Source: Adenophora triphylla var. japonica
Lineage: Eukaryota > Streptophyta > Magnoliopsida > Asterales > Campanulaceae
Assembly: GCA_022495995.1 (NCBI GenBank)
Contig: JAFEMH010006934.1
Location: forward strand, 44,159-108,158
Reading direction: 5' to 3'
DNA: 64,000 nt
Shown: positions 34,182 through 47,373 of the stretch, in pieces
Layout: the number at the start of each line of letters is the position of its first letter
Position numbering within the stretch: the first letter of the stretch is position 1
Position numbers and translations under genes: made by a program
The notes under the pieces: generated by a model
Told to the model about the DNA's origin: nothing
Database searches by the model: none
What the model saw: the letters and a program-made list of their open reading frames with translations, nothing else

Positions 34182-34729
34182 TAAATACCCTCCTTTTTTC
34201 AACCAATCCAATAGAACATTTGAAAGGATCAGCCCGTCAAAAATTTGGCTCAAACGTAGGTCGTTTTCATGGTGAAAGGGAAAAAGAAGGTCGTTTTCGT
34301 GGTGAAAATGACCATTTACGAAATTTCCAGATTCCCCAAAGGGGGTGGTACACGCATTTTTGGGCTCTCGGGAACTAGTAGCCAAACACCCTCCTTTTTT
34401 CAACCAATCCAATAGAACAATTGAAAGGATCAGCTCACCAAAAATTTGGCTCAAACGGAGGTCGTTTTCATGGTGAAAATCACCATTTACGAAATTTCCC
34501 GATTCCCCAAAGGGGGTAGTACACGCATTTTTGGGCTCCCAGGCACTAGTAGCCAAATACCCTCCTTATTTTAACCAATCCAATAGAACATTTGAAAGGA
34601 TCCGCCCATCAAAAATTTGGCTCAAACGGAGGTCATTTTCATGGTGAAAATGACCATTTACAAAATTTCTCGATTCCCCAAAGGGGGTAGTACTCGCATT
34701 TTTGGGCTCTCGGGCACCAGTAGCCAAAT
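34182..34729. repeat. ~171-bp satellite, block 2 (548 bp)
   Basis: About 3.2 monomers including one unit with a partial duplicated segment (about 34,280-34,300). It is nearly identical to 36,308-36,855 and to the 548 bp before copy 1 (about 21,702-22,249), so it is the satellite part of a higher-order unit. Confidence 0.95.
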
Positions 34730-36307
34730 TGTTGGGTTTCAAGGGTCCATACACAGCGGAAGAAAGCAAATTAACTCGAAAAACTCGGAGCCAAGGATCC
34801 GTTCTATATGATTAATTAAGAAGTATGAAATAGAAATACCAACCTTGATGCCCTTTGTCGTTGATAAACGCGTTCCAACTCCAGATTGATGACCTTGTGA
34901 ATCCTTGATGAACAATCCTTCAATCACGAACTTTAGATCTTGAATTGCGAAGATCCTCTATGTGTATCCATGCGTTGAACGAACCCTAGAACAGTTCTAG
35001 GTGAATTGCTAGATCCTTTGATTGAAACTCCTTTCAATCAATGAAGAAATATGGAATTGGTGTTTTGATTTCTCAATTCACAATTGAGAAACTCTCAATT
35101 TTGTTTTTCTATAAACTCAAAAATTATCACTTGACTGCTAGAATTGAAGAGGGATAGTAGTATTTATACTTTATAAATATTATTCATTTTTCAAAACCCT
35201 ATTTCAATCCGATTTCAGCATAGTCGGGTCGTGGGCGGTCGCCCACCAAGGTATGGGCGGTCGCCCAGTTATACAGTGCTTATAACCCTTATTCGAAATC
35301 CCACATGGGCGGTCGCCCACATGGGTATGGGCGGTCGCCCACCTGCACAGTCTCCAATGTACGGTTTTTCGAATAACGCATGAGCGGTTGCCCATACCCT
35401 TTGAGCGGTCGCCCAGGTCAACAATTGACTTGTGGATGGTCGTCCATGGTACACTTGGGCGGTCGCCCATCAGCCGAGATTCCATAATTTCCATTTTTGA
35501 CAATTCGTTAGATGCGTGTGACCCCATAGGACTATATTATGTTGGTAATGAGTTCGATCACATCGATCCTCATAAGACATGAGCGGACTCCAGCAAGCCA
35601 TCATGCCTACCCAAATAATATAATATTAAGTTTGATTTCCTACATAGAATATATCACAATCCCATTGTCACACGATGTTATATTGAACATGAGTCATGGT
35701 CCACATCAACTCATATTGTTCAATGCTTTCTCGTTACCAAGTAAATTGATCAATCGAATGATATTAATCACATTAATTCATTCGGACATGGCCATGTACA
35801 TCATCAATCTTACTTACGAGTGGCCTAGCAAACATCTCTCTTTACGAGGGACAAATTTCCATCTTGACTTATCATTCTTCCCAACAAGAATCCTATCATA
35901 CCAATAATAGCCATTATTATTATTCGGTTAAAGATAACGTTAAACTATATCAAACACAATATTCATCGAGTGAAAGACAATGATAATCTCAGGTCAAAGG
36001 ATATCAATGATATAACTATATGAGATTTAATTATGACATTCGACCATGACATAAATCTCATAATGGGTCAAGTCCAGTACCTTGTTCTCCAATAAGTACC
36101 CATGAATTTAATGTGCATCCATATGCATATAATCATCACATGATTATCCATTAAACTTCATACTAGTGCTTCATAAGTACTAGAGACACGATTATTACAA
36201 TAAACATGCAAACATATATAATAATAAAAATAACAATCTCTTATATAAATGAACAATGACATTACATATAAGTCTATCTCTATAGGCCTAGGACACTAAC
36301 ACCTACA
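34730..36307 (-). mobile_element. Solo LTR copy 2 (1,578 bp)
   Basis: Same ends and content as copy 1. Left flank CAAAT, right flank TAAAT. TATA box on - at 35,168-35,161; GGGCGGTCGCCC cluster at about 35,230-35,475. No coding sequence; a ~107-codon frame through the palindromes is a by-product. Confidence 0.8.
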
Positions 36308-36855
36308 TAAATACCCTCCTTTTTTCAACCAATCCAATAGAACATTTGAAAGGATCAGCCCGTCAAAAATTTGGCTCAAACGTAGGTCGTTTTCATGGTG
36401 AAACGGAAAAAGAAGGTCGTTTTCGTGGTGAAAATGACCATTTACGAAATTTCCAGATTCCCCAAAGGGGGTGGTACACGCATTTTTGGGCTCTCGGGAA
36501 CTAGTAGCCAAACATCCTCCTTTTTTCAACCAATCCAATAGAACAATTGAAAGGATCATCTCACCAAAAATTTGGCTCAAACGGAGGTCGTTTTCATGGT
36601 GAAAATCACCATTTACGAAACTTCCCAATTCCCCAAAGGGGGTAGTACACGCATTTTTGGGCTCCCAGGCACTAGTAGCCAAATACCCTCCTTATTTCAA
36701 CCAATCCAATAGAACATTTGAAAGGATCCGCCCACCAAAAATTTGGCTCAAACGGAGGTCATTTTCATGGTGAAAATGACCATTTACAAAATTTCTCGAT
36801 TCCCCAAAGGGGGTAGTACTCGCATTTTTGGGCTCTCGGGCACCAGTAGCCAAAT
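36308..36855. repeat. ~171-bp satellite, block 3 (548 bp)
   Basis: The same 548-bp satellite segment as block 2, ending in CAAAT at the next LTR copy. Confidence 0.95.
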
Positions 36856-38433
36856 TGTTGGGTTTCAAGGGTCCATACACAGCGGAAGAAAGCAAATTAA
36901 CTCGAAAAACTCGGAGCCAAGGATCCGTTCTATATGATTAATTAAGAAGTATGAAATAGAAATACCAACCTTGATGCCCTTTGTCGTTGATAAACGCGTT
37001 CCAACTCCAGATTGATGACCTTGTGAATCCTTGATGAACAATCCTTCAATCACGAACTTTAGATCTTGAATTGCGAAGATCCTCTATGTGTATCCATGCG
37101 TTGAACGAACCCTAGAACAGTTCTAGGTGAATTGCTAGATCCTTTGATTGAGACTCCTTTCAATCAATGAAGAAATATGGAATTGGTGTTTTGATTTCTC
37201 AATTCACAATTGAGAAACTCTCAATTTTGTTTTTCTATAAACTCAAAAATTATCACTTGACTGCTAGAATTGAAGAGGGATAGTAGTATTTATACTTTAT
37301 AAATATTATTCATTTTTCAAAACCCTATTTCAATCCGATTTCAGCACAGTCGGGTCGTGGGCGGTCGCCCACCAAGGTATGGGCGGTCGCCCAGTTATAC
37401 AGTGCTTATAACCCTTATTCGAAATCCCACATGGGCGGTCGCCCACATGGGTATGGGCGGTCGCCCACCTGCACAGTCTCCAATGTACGGTTTTTTGAAT
37501 AACGCATGAGCGGTTGCCCATACCCTTTGAGCGGTCGCCCAGGTCAACAATTGACTTGTGGACGGTCGTCCATGGTACACTTGGGCGGTCGCCCATCAGC
37601 CGAGATTCCATAATTTCCATTTTTGACAATTCGTTAGATGCGTGTGACCCCATAGGACTATATTATGTTGGTAATGAGTTCGATCACATCGATCCTCATA
37701 AGACATGAGAGGACTCCAGCAAGCCATCATGCCTACCCAAATAATATAATATTAAGTTTGATTTCCTACATAGAATATATCACAATCCCATTGTCACACG
37801 ATGTTATATTGAACATGAGTCATGGTCCACGTCAACTCATATTGTTCAATGCTTTCTCGTTACCAAGTAAATTGATCAATCGAATGATATTAATCACATT
37901 AATTCATTCGGACATGGCCATGTACATCATCAATCTTACTTACGAGTGGCCTAGCAAACATCTCTCTTTACGAGGGACAAATTTCCATCTTGACTTATCA
38001 TTCTTCCCAACAAGAATCCTATCATACCAATAATAGCCCTTATTGTTATTCGGTTAAAGATAACGTTAAACTATATCAAACACAATATTCATCGAGTGGA
38101 AGACAATGATAATCTCAGGTCAAAGGATATCAATGATATAACTATATGAGATTTAATTATGACATTCGACCATGACATAAATCTCATAATGGGTCAAGTT
38201 CAGTACCTTGTTCTCCAACAAGTACCCATGAATTTAATGTGCATCCCTATGCATATAATCATCACATGATTATCCATTAAACTTCATACTAGTGCTTCAT
38301 AAGTACTAGGGACACGATTATTACAATAAACATGCAAACATATATAATAATCAAAATAACAATCTCTTATATAAATGAACAATGACATTACATATAAGTC
38401 TATCTCTATAGGCCTAGGGCACTAACACCTACA
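36856..38433 (-). mobile_element. Solo LTR copy 3 (1,578 bp), intact CAAAT target duplication
   Basis: Flanked by CAAAT on both sides (36,851-36,855 and 38,434-38,438), which fixes the LTR ends. It is very similar to copy 2 and less so to copy 1. TATA on - at 37,294-37,287. Palindromes GGGCGGTCGCCC at 37,359-37,370, 37,381-37,392, 37,433-37,444, 37,455-37,466 and further variants to about 37,595. Confidence 0.85.
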
Positions 38434-41400
38434 CAAATACCCTCCTTTTTTCAACCAAATCCAATAGAACTTTTGAAAGGATCAGCCCATCAAAAATTTG
38501 GCTCAAACGGAGGTCATTTTCATGGTGAAAATGATCATTTACAAAATTTCTCGATTCCCCAAAGGGGATAGTACTCGTATTTTTGGGCTCTCGGGCACCA
38601 GTAGCCAAATACCCTCCTTTTTTCAACCAATCCAATAGAAAATTTGAAAGGATAAGCCCATCAAAAATTTGTCTCAAACGGAGGTCGTTTTCATGGTGAA
38701 AATCACCATTTACGAAATTTCCCGATTCCTCAAAGGGGGTAGTACACGCATTTTTGGGCTCCCGGGCACTAGTATCCAAATACCCTCCTTTTTTCAACCA
38801 ATCCAATAGAACATTTGAAAGGATCCGTCCACCAAAAATTTGGCTCAAACGGAGGTCATTTTCATGGTGAAAATGACCATTTACGAAATTTCCCGATTCC
38901 CCAAAGGGTGGTAGTACACGCATATTTGGGCTCCCGGGCACTAGTAGCCAAATACCCTCCTTTTTTCATCCAATCCTATAGAACATTTGAAAGGATTTGC
39001 CCACCAAAAATTTTGCTCAAACGGAGTTCGTTTTCATGGTGAAAATCACCATTTACGAAATTTCCCGATTTCCAAAGAGGGTAAGGTAGTACACGCATTT
39101 TTGGGCTCTCGGGCACTAGTAGCCAAATACCATCCTTTTTTCAACCAATCCAATAGAATATTTGAAAAGATCCGCCCACCAAAAATTTGGCTCAAACAGA
39201 GGTCGTTTTCATGGTGAAAATCACCATTTACGAAATTTTCCGTTTCCCCAAAGGGGGCAAACGCATTTTTGGGCTCCCGGACACTATTAGCCAAATACCC
39301 TCATTTTTTCAACCAATCCAATCGAACATTTGAAAGGATCCCCCACCAAAAATTTGGCTCAAGCGGAGGTCATTTTCATGGTGAAAATGACCATTTACGA
39401 AATTTTCTGAATCCCCAAAGGGGGTAGTACACGCATTTTTGGGCTCCCGGGCACTAGTAGCCAAATACCCTCCTTTTTTGAACCAATACAATAGAACATT
39501 TGAAAGGATCCACCCACCGAAAATTTGGCTCAAACGGAGGTCGTTTTCATGGTGAAAATCACCATTTACGAAATTTTCCGAATCTCCAAAGGGGGTAAGA
39601 TAGTACACGCATTTTTGGGATCTCGGGCACTAGTAGTCAAATACCATCCTTTTTTCAACCAATCCAATAGAACATTTGAAAGGATCCTCCCACCAAAAAT
39701 TTGGCTCAGACGGAGGTCGTTTTCATGGTGAAAATCATCATTTACGAAATTTCTCGATTCCCCAAAGGGGGTAGTACACGCATTTTTGGGTTCCCGGGCA
39801 CTAGTTGCCAAATACCCTCCTTTTTTCAACTAATCCAATTGAACATTTGAAAGGATCCGTCCACCAAAAATTTGGCTCAAACGGAAAACGGAGGTCGTTT
39901 TCATGGTGAAAATGACCATTTACGAAACTTCTCGATTTCCCAAAGGGGGTAGTACACGCATTTTTGGGCTCTCAGAAACTAGTAGCCAAACACCCTACTT
40001 TTTTCAACCAATCCAATATAACAATTGAAAGGATCAGCCCACCAAAAATTTGCCTCAAACGGAGGTCATTTTCATGGTGAAAATCACCATTTACGAAATT
40101 TCCCGATTCCCCAAAGGGGGTAGTAAACGCATTTTTGGGGTCCCGGGCACTAGTAGCCAAATACCCTCCTTATTTCAACCAATCCAATAGAACATTTGAA
40201 AGGATCCGCCCACCATAAATTTGCCTCAAACGGAGGTCGTTTTCATGTTGAAAATCACCATTTACGAAATTTTCCGATTTCCCAAAGGGGGTAGTACACG
40301 CATTTTTGGGCTCCCGGGCACTAGTAGCCAAATACCCTCCTTATTTCAACCAATCCAATAGAAAATTTGAAAGGATCCGTCCACCAAAAATTTGGCTCAA
40401 ATGGAGGTCGTTTTCATGTTGAAAAGCACCATTTACGAAATTTCCCGATTCCCCAAAGGGGGTAGTACACACATTTTTGGGCTCCCGGACACTAGTAGCC
40501 AAATACCCTCCTTTTTTCAACCAATCCAATAGAACATTTGAAAGGATCCGTCCATCAAAAATTTGGATCAAACGGAGGTCGTTTTCATAGTGAAAATGAC
40601 CATTTATAAAATTTCTCGATTTCCCAAAGGGGGTAGTACTCACATTTTTGGGCTCTCGGGCACTAGTAGCCAAATACCCTCCTTTTTTCAACAAATTCAA
40701 TAGAAAATTTGAAAGGATCCTCCCACCAAAAATTTGGCTTAAACGGTGGTCGTTTTCATGGTGAAAATCACCATTTACGAAATTTTCCGATTCCCCAAAT
40801 GGGGTAGTACACGCATTTTTGGGCTCCCCGGAACTAATAGCCAAATACCCTCCCTTTTTTAACCAATCCAATAGAACATTTGAAAGGATCCGTCCACCAA
40901 ATATTTGGCTCAAACGGAGGTCGTTTTCATGGTGAAAATGACCATTTACAAAATTTCTCGATTCCCTAAAGGGGGTAGTACTCGCATTTTTGTGCTCTCG
41001 GGCAGTAGCCAAATACCCTCATTTTTTCAACCAATCCAATTGAACATTTGAAAGGATCATCCCAGCAAAAATTTTGCTCAAACGGAGGTCGTTTTCATGG
41101 TGAAAATCACCATTTACAAAATTTCCGGATTCTCCAAAGGGGGTAGTACACGCATTTTTGGGCTTCCGGGCACTTGTATCCAAATACCATCCTTTTTTCA
41201 ACCAATCCAATAGAACATTTAAAAGGATCCGCCAGCAAAAAATTTGGCTCAAACGGAGGTCGTTTTCATGGTGAAAATCACCATTTACGAAATTTTCCGA
41301 TTCCCCAAAGGGGGGTAGTACACGCATTTTTAGGCTCTCGGGCACTAATATCCAAATACCCTCCTTTTTTCAACCAATCCAATAGAACATTTGAAAGGAT

Positions 41401-42354
41401 CTGCCCACCAAAAATTTGGCTCAAAGGGATGTCGTTTTCATAGTGAATCACCATTTACGAAATTTTCTGATTCGCCAAAGGAGGTAGTACACACATTTTT
41501 TGGCTCCCGGGCACTAGTAGCCAAATACCCTCCTTTTTTCAACCAATCCAATAGAACATTTGAAAGGATCCGCCCACCAAAAATTTGGCTCAAACGGAGG
41601 TCGTTTTCATGGTGAAAATTACCATTTAGGAAATTTCCCGATTCCCCAAAGGGGGTAGTACACGCATTTTTGGGCTCTCGGGCACTAATAGCCAAATACC
41701 ATCATTTTTTCAACCAATCCTATATAACATTTGAAAGGATCCGCCCACCAAAAATTTGGCTCAAACGGAGGTCGTTTTCATGGTGAAAATCACCATTTAC
41801 GAAACTTTCCGATTCCCCAAAGAGGGTAAGGTAGCACACGCATTTTTGGGCTCCCGGGCACTATTAGCCAAATACCATCCCTTTTTTCAACCAATCCAAT
41901 CGAATATTTGAAAGGATCCGCCCACCAAAAATTTGGCCCAAACGGAGGTCATTTTCATGGTGAAAATGACCATTTACGAAATTTCCTGATTCCCCAAAGG
42001 GGGTAGTACACGCATTTTTGGGCTCCCGGGCACTAGTTGTCAAATATCCTCCTTTTTTCAACCAATTCAATAGAACATTTGAAAGGATCCGCCCACCAAA
42101 AATTTGGCTCAAACAGAGGTCGTTTTCATGGTGAAATGACCATTTACAAAATTTCCCGATTCCCCAAAGGGGGTAGTTCACGCATTTTTGGGCTCTCGGG
42201 CACTACTAGCCAAATACCCTCCTTTTTTCAACCAATCCAATAGAACAATTGAAAGGATCTGCCCACCAAAAATTTGGCTCAAACGGAAAATGGAGGTCGT
42301 TTTCATGGTGAAAATGACCATTTACGAAATTTCCCGATTTCCCAAAGGTGGTAG
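38434..42354. repeat. ~171-bp satellite array, block 4 (about 23 monomers)
   Basis: The same satellite as block 1 in the same orientation, continuing after LTR copy 3. Monomers with a small extra insert (AAAACGGAGG type) occur near 39,880 and 42,285. The array ends where element D begins. Confidence 0.95.
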
Positions 42355-42516
42355 TGTGAGTACCCCGACTCGAACTCATGTTTTGGGTCCACTTTAATTA
42401 ATTTTTTGGCTTATGTAATTGCTAAAGAAGCAAATTAAGTCCAAATCACCCAACAGCCCATCCAACCCATTGGGCCTGCCATCCATTCGGCCCAACTGTG
42501 CCAAAATGATGTACGC

Positions 42517-42571
42517 TGTCGTCCGACATGGGACGACACTAAGGCGGTTTAACTGCCTCTGTCGAACGACG
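42517..42571 (+). promoter_or_regulatory. Paired CG-palindromes upstream of the LTR D TATA box
   Basis: TGTCGTCCGACA at 42,517-42,528 and TGTCGAACGACG at 42,560-42,571, about 65 and 22 bp before the TATA box. The position and spacing suggest a binding site; the factor is unknown. Confidence 0.55.
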
Positions 42572-42593
42572 TAAGTCTTCCCATCATCCTGCC

Positions 42594-42601
42594 TATAAAT
42601 A
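42594..42601 (+). promoter_or_regulatory. TATA box of LTR D
   Basis: TATAAATA in the context GCCTATAAATACAATG, the start of the presumed R region. Confidence 0.75.
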
Positions 42602-44096
42602 CAATGCATGGCTGATCATTTTAAGAGGACTTTAGAGAGTATTGGGAGGATATCAGTATAATAGGGGAAACTCTGCACAAATAGAGTCTCTCTCTCTCTC
42701 ATACACACACACTCACCTCCCTCCTCATACACACACATACACCAAGGCCAAGATCCAAAGAAACCATCCTTGTTGGTGTGTTAAAGGGGTAGACACCATA
42801 CTACTGGTGATCTTATCTTGTGGACTACAATAGGTAGCCACTAAACCCTTCTCTCTCTTTAAATAACTCTCTCACACACTCATATCACCTTGCATGCTTA
42901 CTTGCTTTAATATTATGTAAAAAATTGGGATTTTTGCATGATAAAGGTGATGGAGAAGTGGATCTTCCATATTCACTTCTCCCCACCTCAGATCTGAACA
43001 TTTGGTGACACAAACACCATTAAAGTTTAAATCTTTATTAGTTTACATCGAGTTAGGAGATGATGGCTACATAAAAGTGGCCATAAACATGTGATTTATC
43101 ACATTTGGCCACTAAAGCCATGTGATCCTCTCATAATACTCACATAATACTGCTATATTACTGCTTATAGTTAATAAAGTTGCTTGGTTTGCCTTGAGAA
43201 CAAAGGGGAAATCAAACAGACTGAAGGGCACTGAAATAGGCCACTCTTGTCGGACGACACAGGACTCTCTGGAGATCCTGTGTCATACGACATAGAGCTC
43301 CCAGAAGGCTATGAAGCCTTTCTTGGACTTCAGATCTGTCAGATTTACCCCCCTTCGTAACTCAAAGGTTACCTAAGTATTTTGTGGCTCATAAGCCACT
43401 ATTTGAGTGCCTAAGGTCTGTTTGGGTGCGATCTATTCAATGGAGGCGGTTTGCCATATGACATAGACGACTTCGGATGTTCTATGTCATATGACATCCG
43501 TATCATTAAAAGTCAATCATGACTTTGCTCACTCCTATCAACCCCCAAACTGAACTTAGACCATCAAATAGTGTCTTCAATGGGTAAAATAATGTTATTC
43601 CAGTTCCAGAACAGTTTGGTCATTGTAAAAGACAATCTAACCATGAGACATTATGTCGTCCGACATCCCCTTCCTGGGAAGTCCTGTGTCGGACGACATC
43701 AAAGCTTCCTGAGCAGATTGTCTTAACCTTCTGCCTTGTTATGAAAATCATAATATGTAAAGGGTGTGGCCCCCTGTCATGGCTCACAAGTTGTACCCAG
43801 TCTTTACATCGTCAATGAAATGCCAAATTTGCATGCCTTGCTCATCGACACATATTGCACACACACTTTGAATGTCTATAATTGTCCAATGTTGATTGAA
43901 AGTCTCGAAAGAGGCATGTTGGGTGAACTCTCTAGTTCTTCCCAAACACGTAACCAGACTCCCGAACCCAAGAATCTCTTAAAAATAGGTTTTTCAATGT
44001 TTTCCTTTAAAAACGGCGTGGCGACTCCCAAAAACCGAAATTTTCAAAATCTTAAAATCACATTCAAACAATTTTTTCTGGCGAGCGTTCATTCAG

Positions 44097-44114
44097 TGGC
44101 GACTCCGCTGGGGA
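44097..44114 (+). other. Primer-binding site of element D, tRNA-Arg type
   Basis: TGGCGACTCCGCTGGGGA, one base after the LTR end, identical to the sites in element C and the left arm. Confidence 0.92.
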
Positions 44115-45600
44115 AACCCCATGTACTTAGCATTGAAAAACTTTAAAAAAAAAAAAAAAAAAAAAAAGGAAGAGTTTTTCAAAAGAGGGTCTAACTTTCT
44201 TTAAATCAACTTGGACAATTTCTACATTCTCCTTGTGTGTGCATTGTGTCATTTTGTGTGCTCATGAGGGCCTTGCCATGCTTCTATGCTTCTATGCTTT
44301 GGTATGTGGCATTTTTGGGAGCCGGGGCTTCCCCCTTTGCTATTTGCTCTTCCCGTTGATCAGAACAGGGCAGGATGACGCTGGACTACAACTACTGGTA
44401 AATTCTGACATTTGGGGCATTCCCCTTTTGTCATGCTTTGACTAATTCTCTTGTTTTTCCTCTTCATATTGCATATAAAAAAAACAAAAAACAAAAAAGA
44501 TCTTTTACAAAAAAGCAAAAAAAAAAAAATCCTAGAAAAATACCTTCACACTACTCGCACGCTACCAGCACATAGAGTTAGAACCCAGGAGTGTACGGAC
44601 GGCATCGCGGACGGTGACGTGTTTCGCCTACGTTTGAGCGCCTAAAGTCCTCCTAGCCTGTGAGTCAGCCAACACTTGTCCGTGACACACTTTCTACCGT
44701 GACCGGTTGGTTTTTGGCCAATACTTTTCAAAACATTTTCAAACTCGGTTTTCAAAACTTTCTCACAAAGTCCGAGTCATGCTTCGTCTCTAAAAAAGTC
44801 TTGGCATACTCTCCCTCTTCATGTCGGAATTACGACATAATTCAAACGTAAGTACACGTCAAGACCTCTACATATCTCGACATAGGTACATATCGATTTC
44901 TCGACTTGGCTTCGTAAGAAGTCATGACGCGTTCTCGACATGTGTCAACGCGGGACCATGTCGAATTCTTAACGCATACTAACAAATAGTTATGCCAAAA
45001 TTTCGCCACTAAGTGACGAGAGGCCATGCCAGATTTTTCAACTCGAAATGCGGAGAGGTCATGCCCAATTCTTTCAAGGCTTTACCTGCAAATTGCGGTC
45101 TCGTACATTCAAACGTACTTTTGACCCTCTCTCCTCTCGAGTCTAGACGTTGACTTGGACTTGGTTTTGAAAACCCCGAGTTTGACTTGTTTTGGCTCGT
45201 ATGCCCATAGGTTCGTTCTCCCTTTCGATTGGTGGGTTCCACGTGCCCTATAGGACCTCTGCCGGGATTGTCCGTCCCGGAGGTGCAATACAGGTGGAAT
45301 ACAGGGGGTCTATAGACATAGTGATGGAACCCACTAATCCAGGAATAGCGTAGAATGTGAAAAAGAAGGTGTCCCCCTTTTCCAACCATTCCTAGGATTA
45401 ATAAAAATCATTTTTTGAAAAAAAAATATAAAAATATATATAAAAAAGAGAGCATATGCATGAGTTCGTCCTGAGCCTATCCTCTCCCCTACCTAAATCC
45501 GTTCTCTCCCCTTTCAGCGAGCAAGTATTGGGTCAGAGTTCCGGGTGGTCGGTTAATCAGTTTCTCTCCAATCAGGGGATCATTTCCAGCAGTCTCAGAA
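44115..45600 (+). other. Leader (5' untranslated region) of element D
   Basis: About 1.49 kb without a convincing gene. It contains A-rich runs (44,143-44,167 and 44,480-44,530) and, at about 45,240-45,400, the CCTATAGGACC ... TATAGACATAGTGATGGAACCC block shared with both inverted-repeat arms. Short frames differ from copy to copy. Confidence 0.7.
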
Positions 45601-47373
45601 ATGGCAGATTCGCAAGTTTCAGCGGGTTTGGGTCCGAATGCGGGCGTTGATCCAGCTCAGAGTCAGAATACCAGTCAAGGTCTAGGGACAGATCAAGGTC
45701 AGAATTTGGGGCAGGACATCAAAGACCCTGAATTTGGATTCCCTCTCGGCTTTGAAAGCAGTAAACAAATCAATCCTCCCTGGTCTCACTTTAGCAGTTT
45801 CCTGCAAGAATATGAAGTTTGTCATTTCTCAGAGGAAAGGAAAGCCGACACTGCGGAATTGGGGCTTTTCAGATCAAATCACGAGAAAGTCATTTACACA
45901 AGATGGCTAGAACAATCAAAAAGAATCGAGCAAGAGAGCTTCAGGCGAGCACCTGTGCTGGGACTCATTAGTAAGGAAGTCGAAGCCCGCCTTGAGTCAA
46001 TACATCTCTGTAAACTGGCTCTTATAGAAACCAGATACGACCCTGAAGACAGTGAGGGCGAAAAATCGGAGGAGGAATATTGTTTCTATATTCTACCCGG
46101 AGTCAAGTATGTACCGCCCCCTCTCACTCTTCCCCCGCAGTTCCTGGGAGGAGAAGCTGATTCACAATCACCGCTTCCAGTCATGGGGGCCTATGACAAT
46201 TTCTGTTGTTGCACGTGCCCATCCTCCCCTATCGGGTATGATCGGCGCTCTATTTTGACTGAAGTTCAAGAAATGTGGGATGACAGTTCCGATGATGGCA
46301 ATGACGATGATGACGACGAAAGTGAAGAATCAATTGAAGCTCTAAGCCCAGAGTCCACTCAGAACGATAGTGCCGGGAGCAGCCTCATGGGTGCGAGGCA
46401 TAATGGTTGGTTGACGGCCAGCGACGACGAAGGGTCACCGATAAACGAGATGACAATGGAAATCGACCCCCATGAGGAATGTTTCCTAAGATGTGACTGT
46501 GGCCAATGCCCGAACACCTCATAGGACGAGGGGCAACCCGACCCATCTGAAGATGAATATGAGTCCGAGATATTGGAACACAACATCCCCTACGGAAAGC
46601 TAATTGGTGAGTGGAAGCAGTTCATCGAAGCATTAGTTGAAAAGGCAGGATTCCAGCCTCCAGCAGATAACGAATTTGTGAACGTCATTGGATCCCTTTC
46701 TTCTTCCCCCACAATGGATGGCATCAAAGCTGTGAGAGTCACCGCCGAACCTCTTGAGCACATTGAATGCCTGGAATCCCTCAAAAGGGTTATGGACTTG
46801 GAAGCTACTCCCGTTGCCTTTATACCTATGGACCCGCACGACGCCTTCCTAATTGCCCCAATACCCGGGAGTGGACCCCGAGTACTTCTCATTTGGACTC
46901 AGGTAGCCCGAGCCACGACATTGAACCAAGAGAGCGGACATTGTCAATCTTTCACTTGTGGTTGCTCAGTCTGCAAGAATGAGAGAATAATGGTGTACGA
47001 AGAAATGGAAATCGACAGTCAGAAAGTTAAAGAAGTCTCAGAGGACGACTATGTAACTGAAGACATGAAAGCCATGGATTTTGCTGGGGCTGAGTATGTG
47101 GACGTCATGGAGTTCAATACCGCTTATCGTGCTTTGGGAAAGGGATTTTCAAAAGTCCAATCCAAGCAAATGGTTGAGGATCTGTTAGAAAAAGGAAGAT
47201 TAACTCCTGTCCTCCCCGATGAGAGGGTAACTATTGTCAGATCAAGCCCACCCAGCGGAAAAACAACGATCCTCGTCAGAATTACCGAAAGGGAAGTCAC
47301 TTTCCCCGAGTGCATCTCAGCTTTGAGGAAGGTCTTAGATACCGGCACGATGTCTGATACACCTCCTATATAA
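45601..47373 (+). pseudogene. Gag-position protein of element D (unrecognised), one in-frame stop
   Basis: The ATG at 45,601 opens a frame interrupted by TAG at 46,522-46,524 and continuing in the same frame to the TAA at 47,371-47,373. The N-terminus is Q/G-rich. A region FSSFLQEYEVCHFSEER follows, then acidic stretches (DDGNDDDDDESEE). Three short cysteine clusters are spaced along it: FCCCTCPSS, LRCDCGQCP and FTCGCSVCKN. I find no typical retrotransposon gag core and no CCHC knuckle. Position argues for gag or for the extra first ORF of Ogre-type elements; the sequence alone does not decide. The protease follows in the same frame. Confidence 0.55.

Larger units (their letters stand above)
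42355..44095 (+). repeat. 5' LTR of element D (1,741 bp)
   Basis: Starts TGTGAGTACCCCGACTCG and ends GCGTTCATTCA, one base before the PBS. TATA box at 42,594-42,601. A CT/CA microsatellite at about 42,686-42,745 lies in the presumed transcribed part. Seven or more TGTCG-NN-CGACA-type palindromes: 42,517, 42,560, 43,248, 43,281, 43,485, 43,654 and 43,687. The matching 3' LTR is only seen as its first 10 bp. Confidence 0.85.

Noticed and set aside
22721..37653. ~107-codon minus-strand frame present in all three solo LTR copies
   Set aside because: It lies in the LTR promoter region across the GGGCGGTCGCCC cluster; conservation follows from recent duplication of the LTR.
14808..42354. Many 60-220-codon ORFs on both strands in the satellite
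   Set aside because: They repeat every 57 codons with the monomer and break wherever monomer length changes; there is no start, domain or codon signal of a gene.
44097..44114. tRNA-Arg gene fragment
   Set aside because: Only the 18 bases complementary to the tRNA 3' end are present, next to an LTR; it is a primer-binding site, and no cloverleaf surrounds it.
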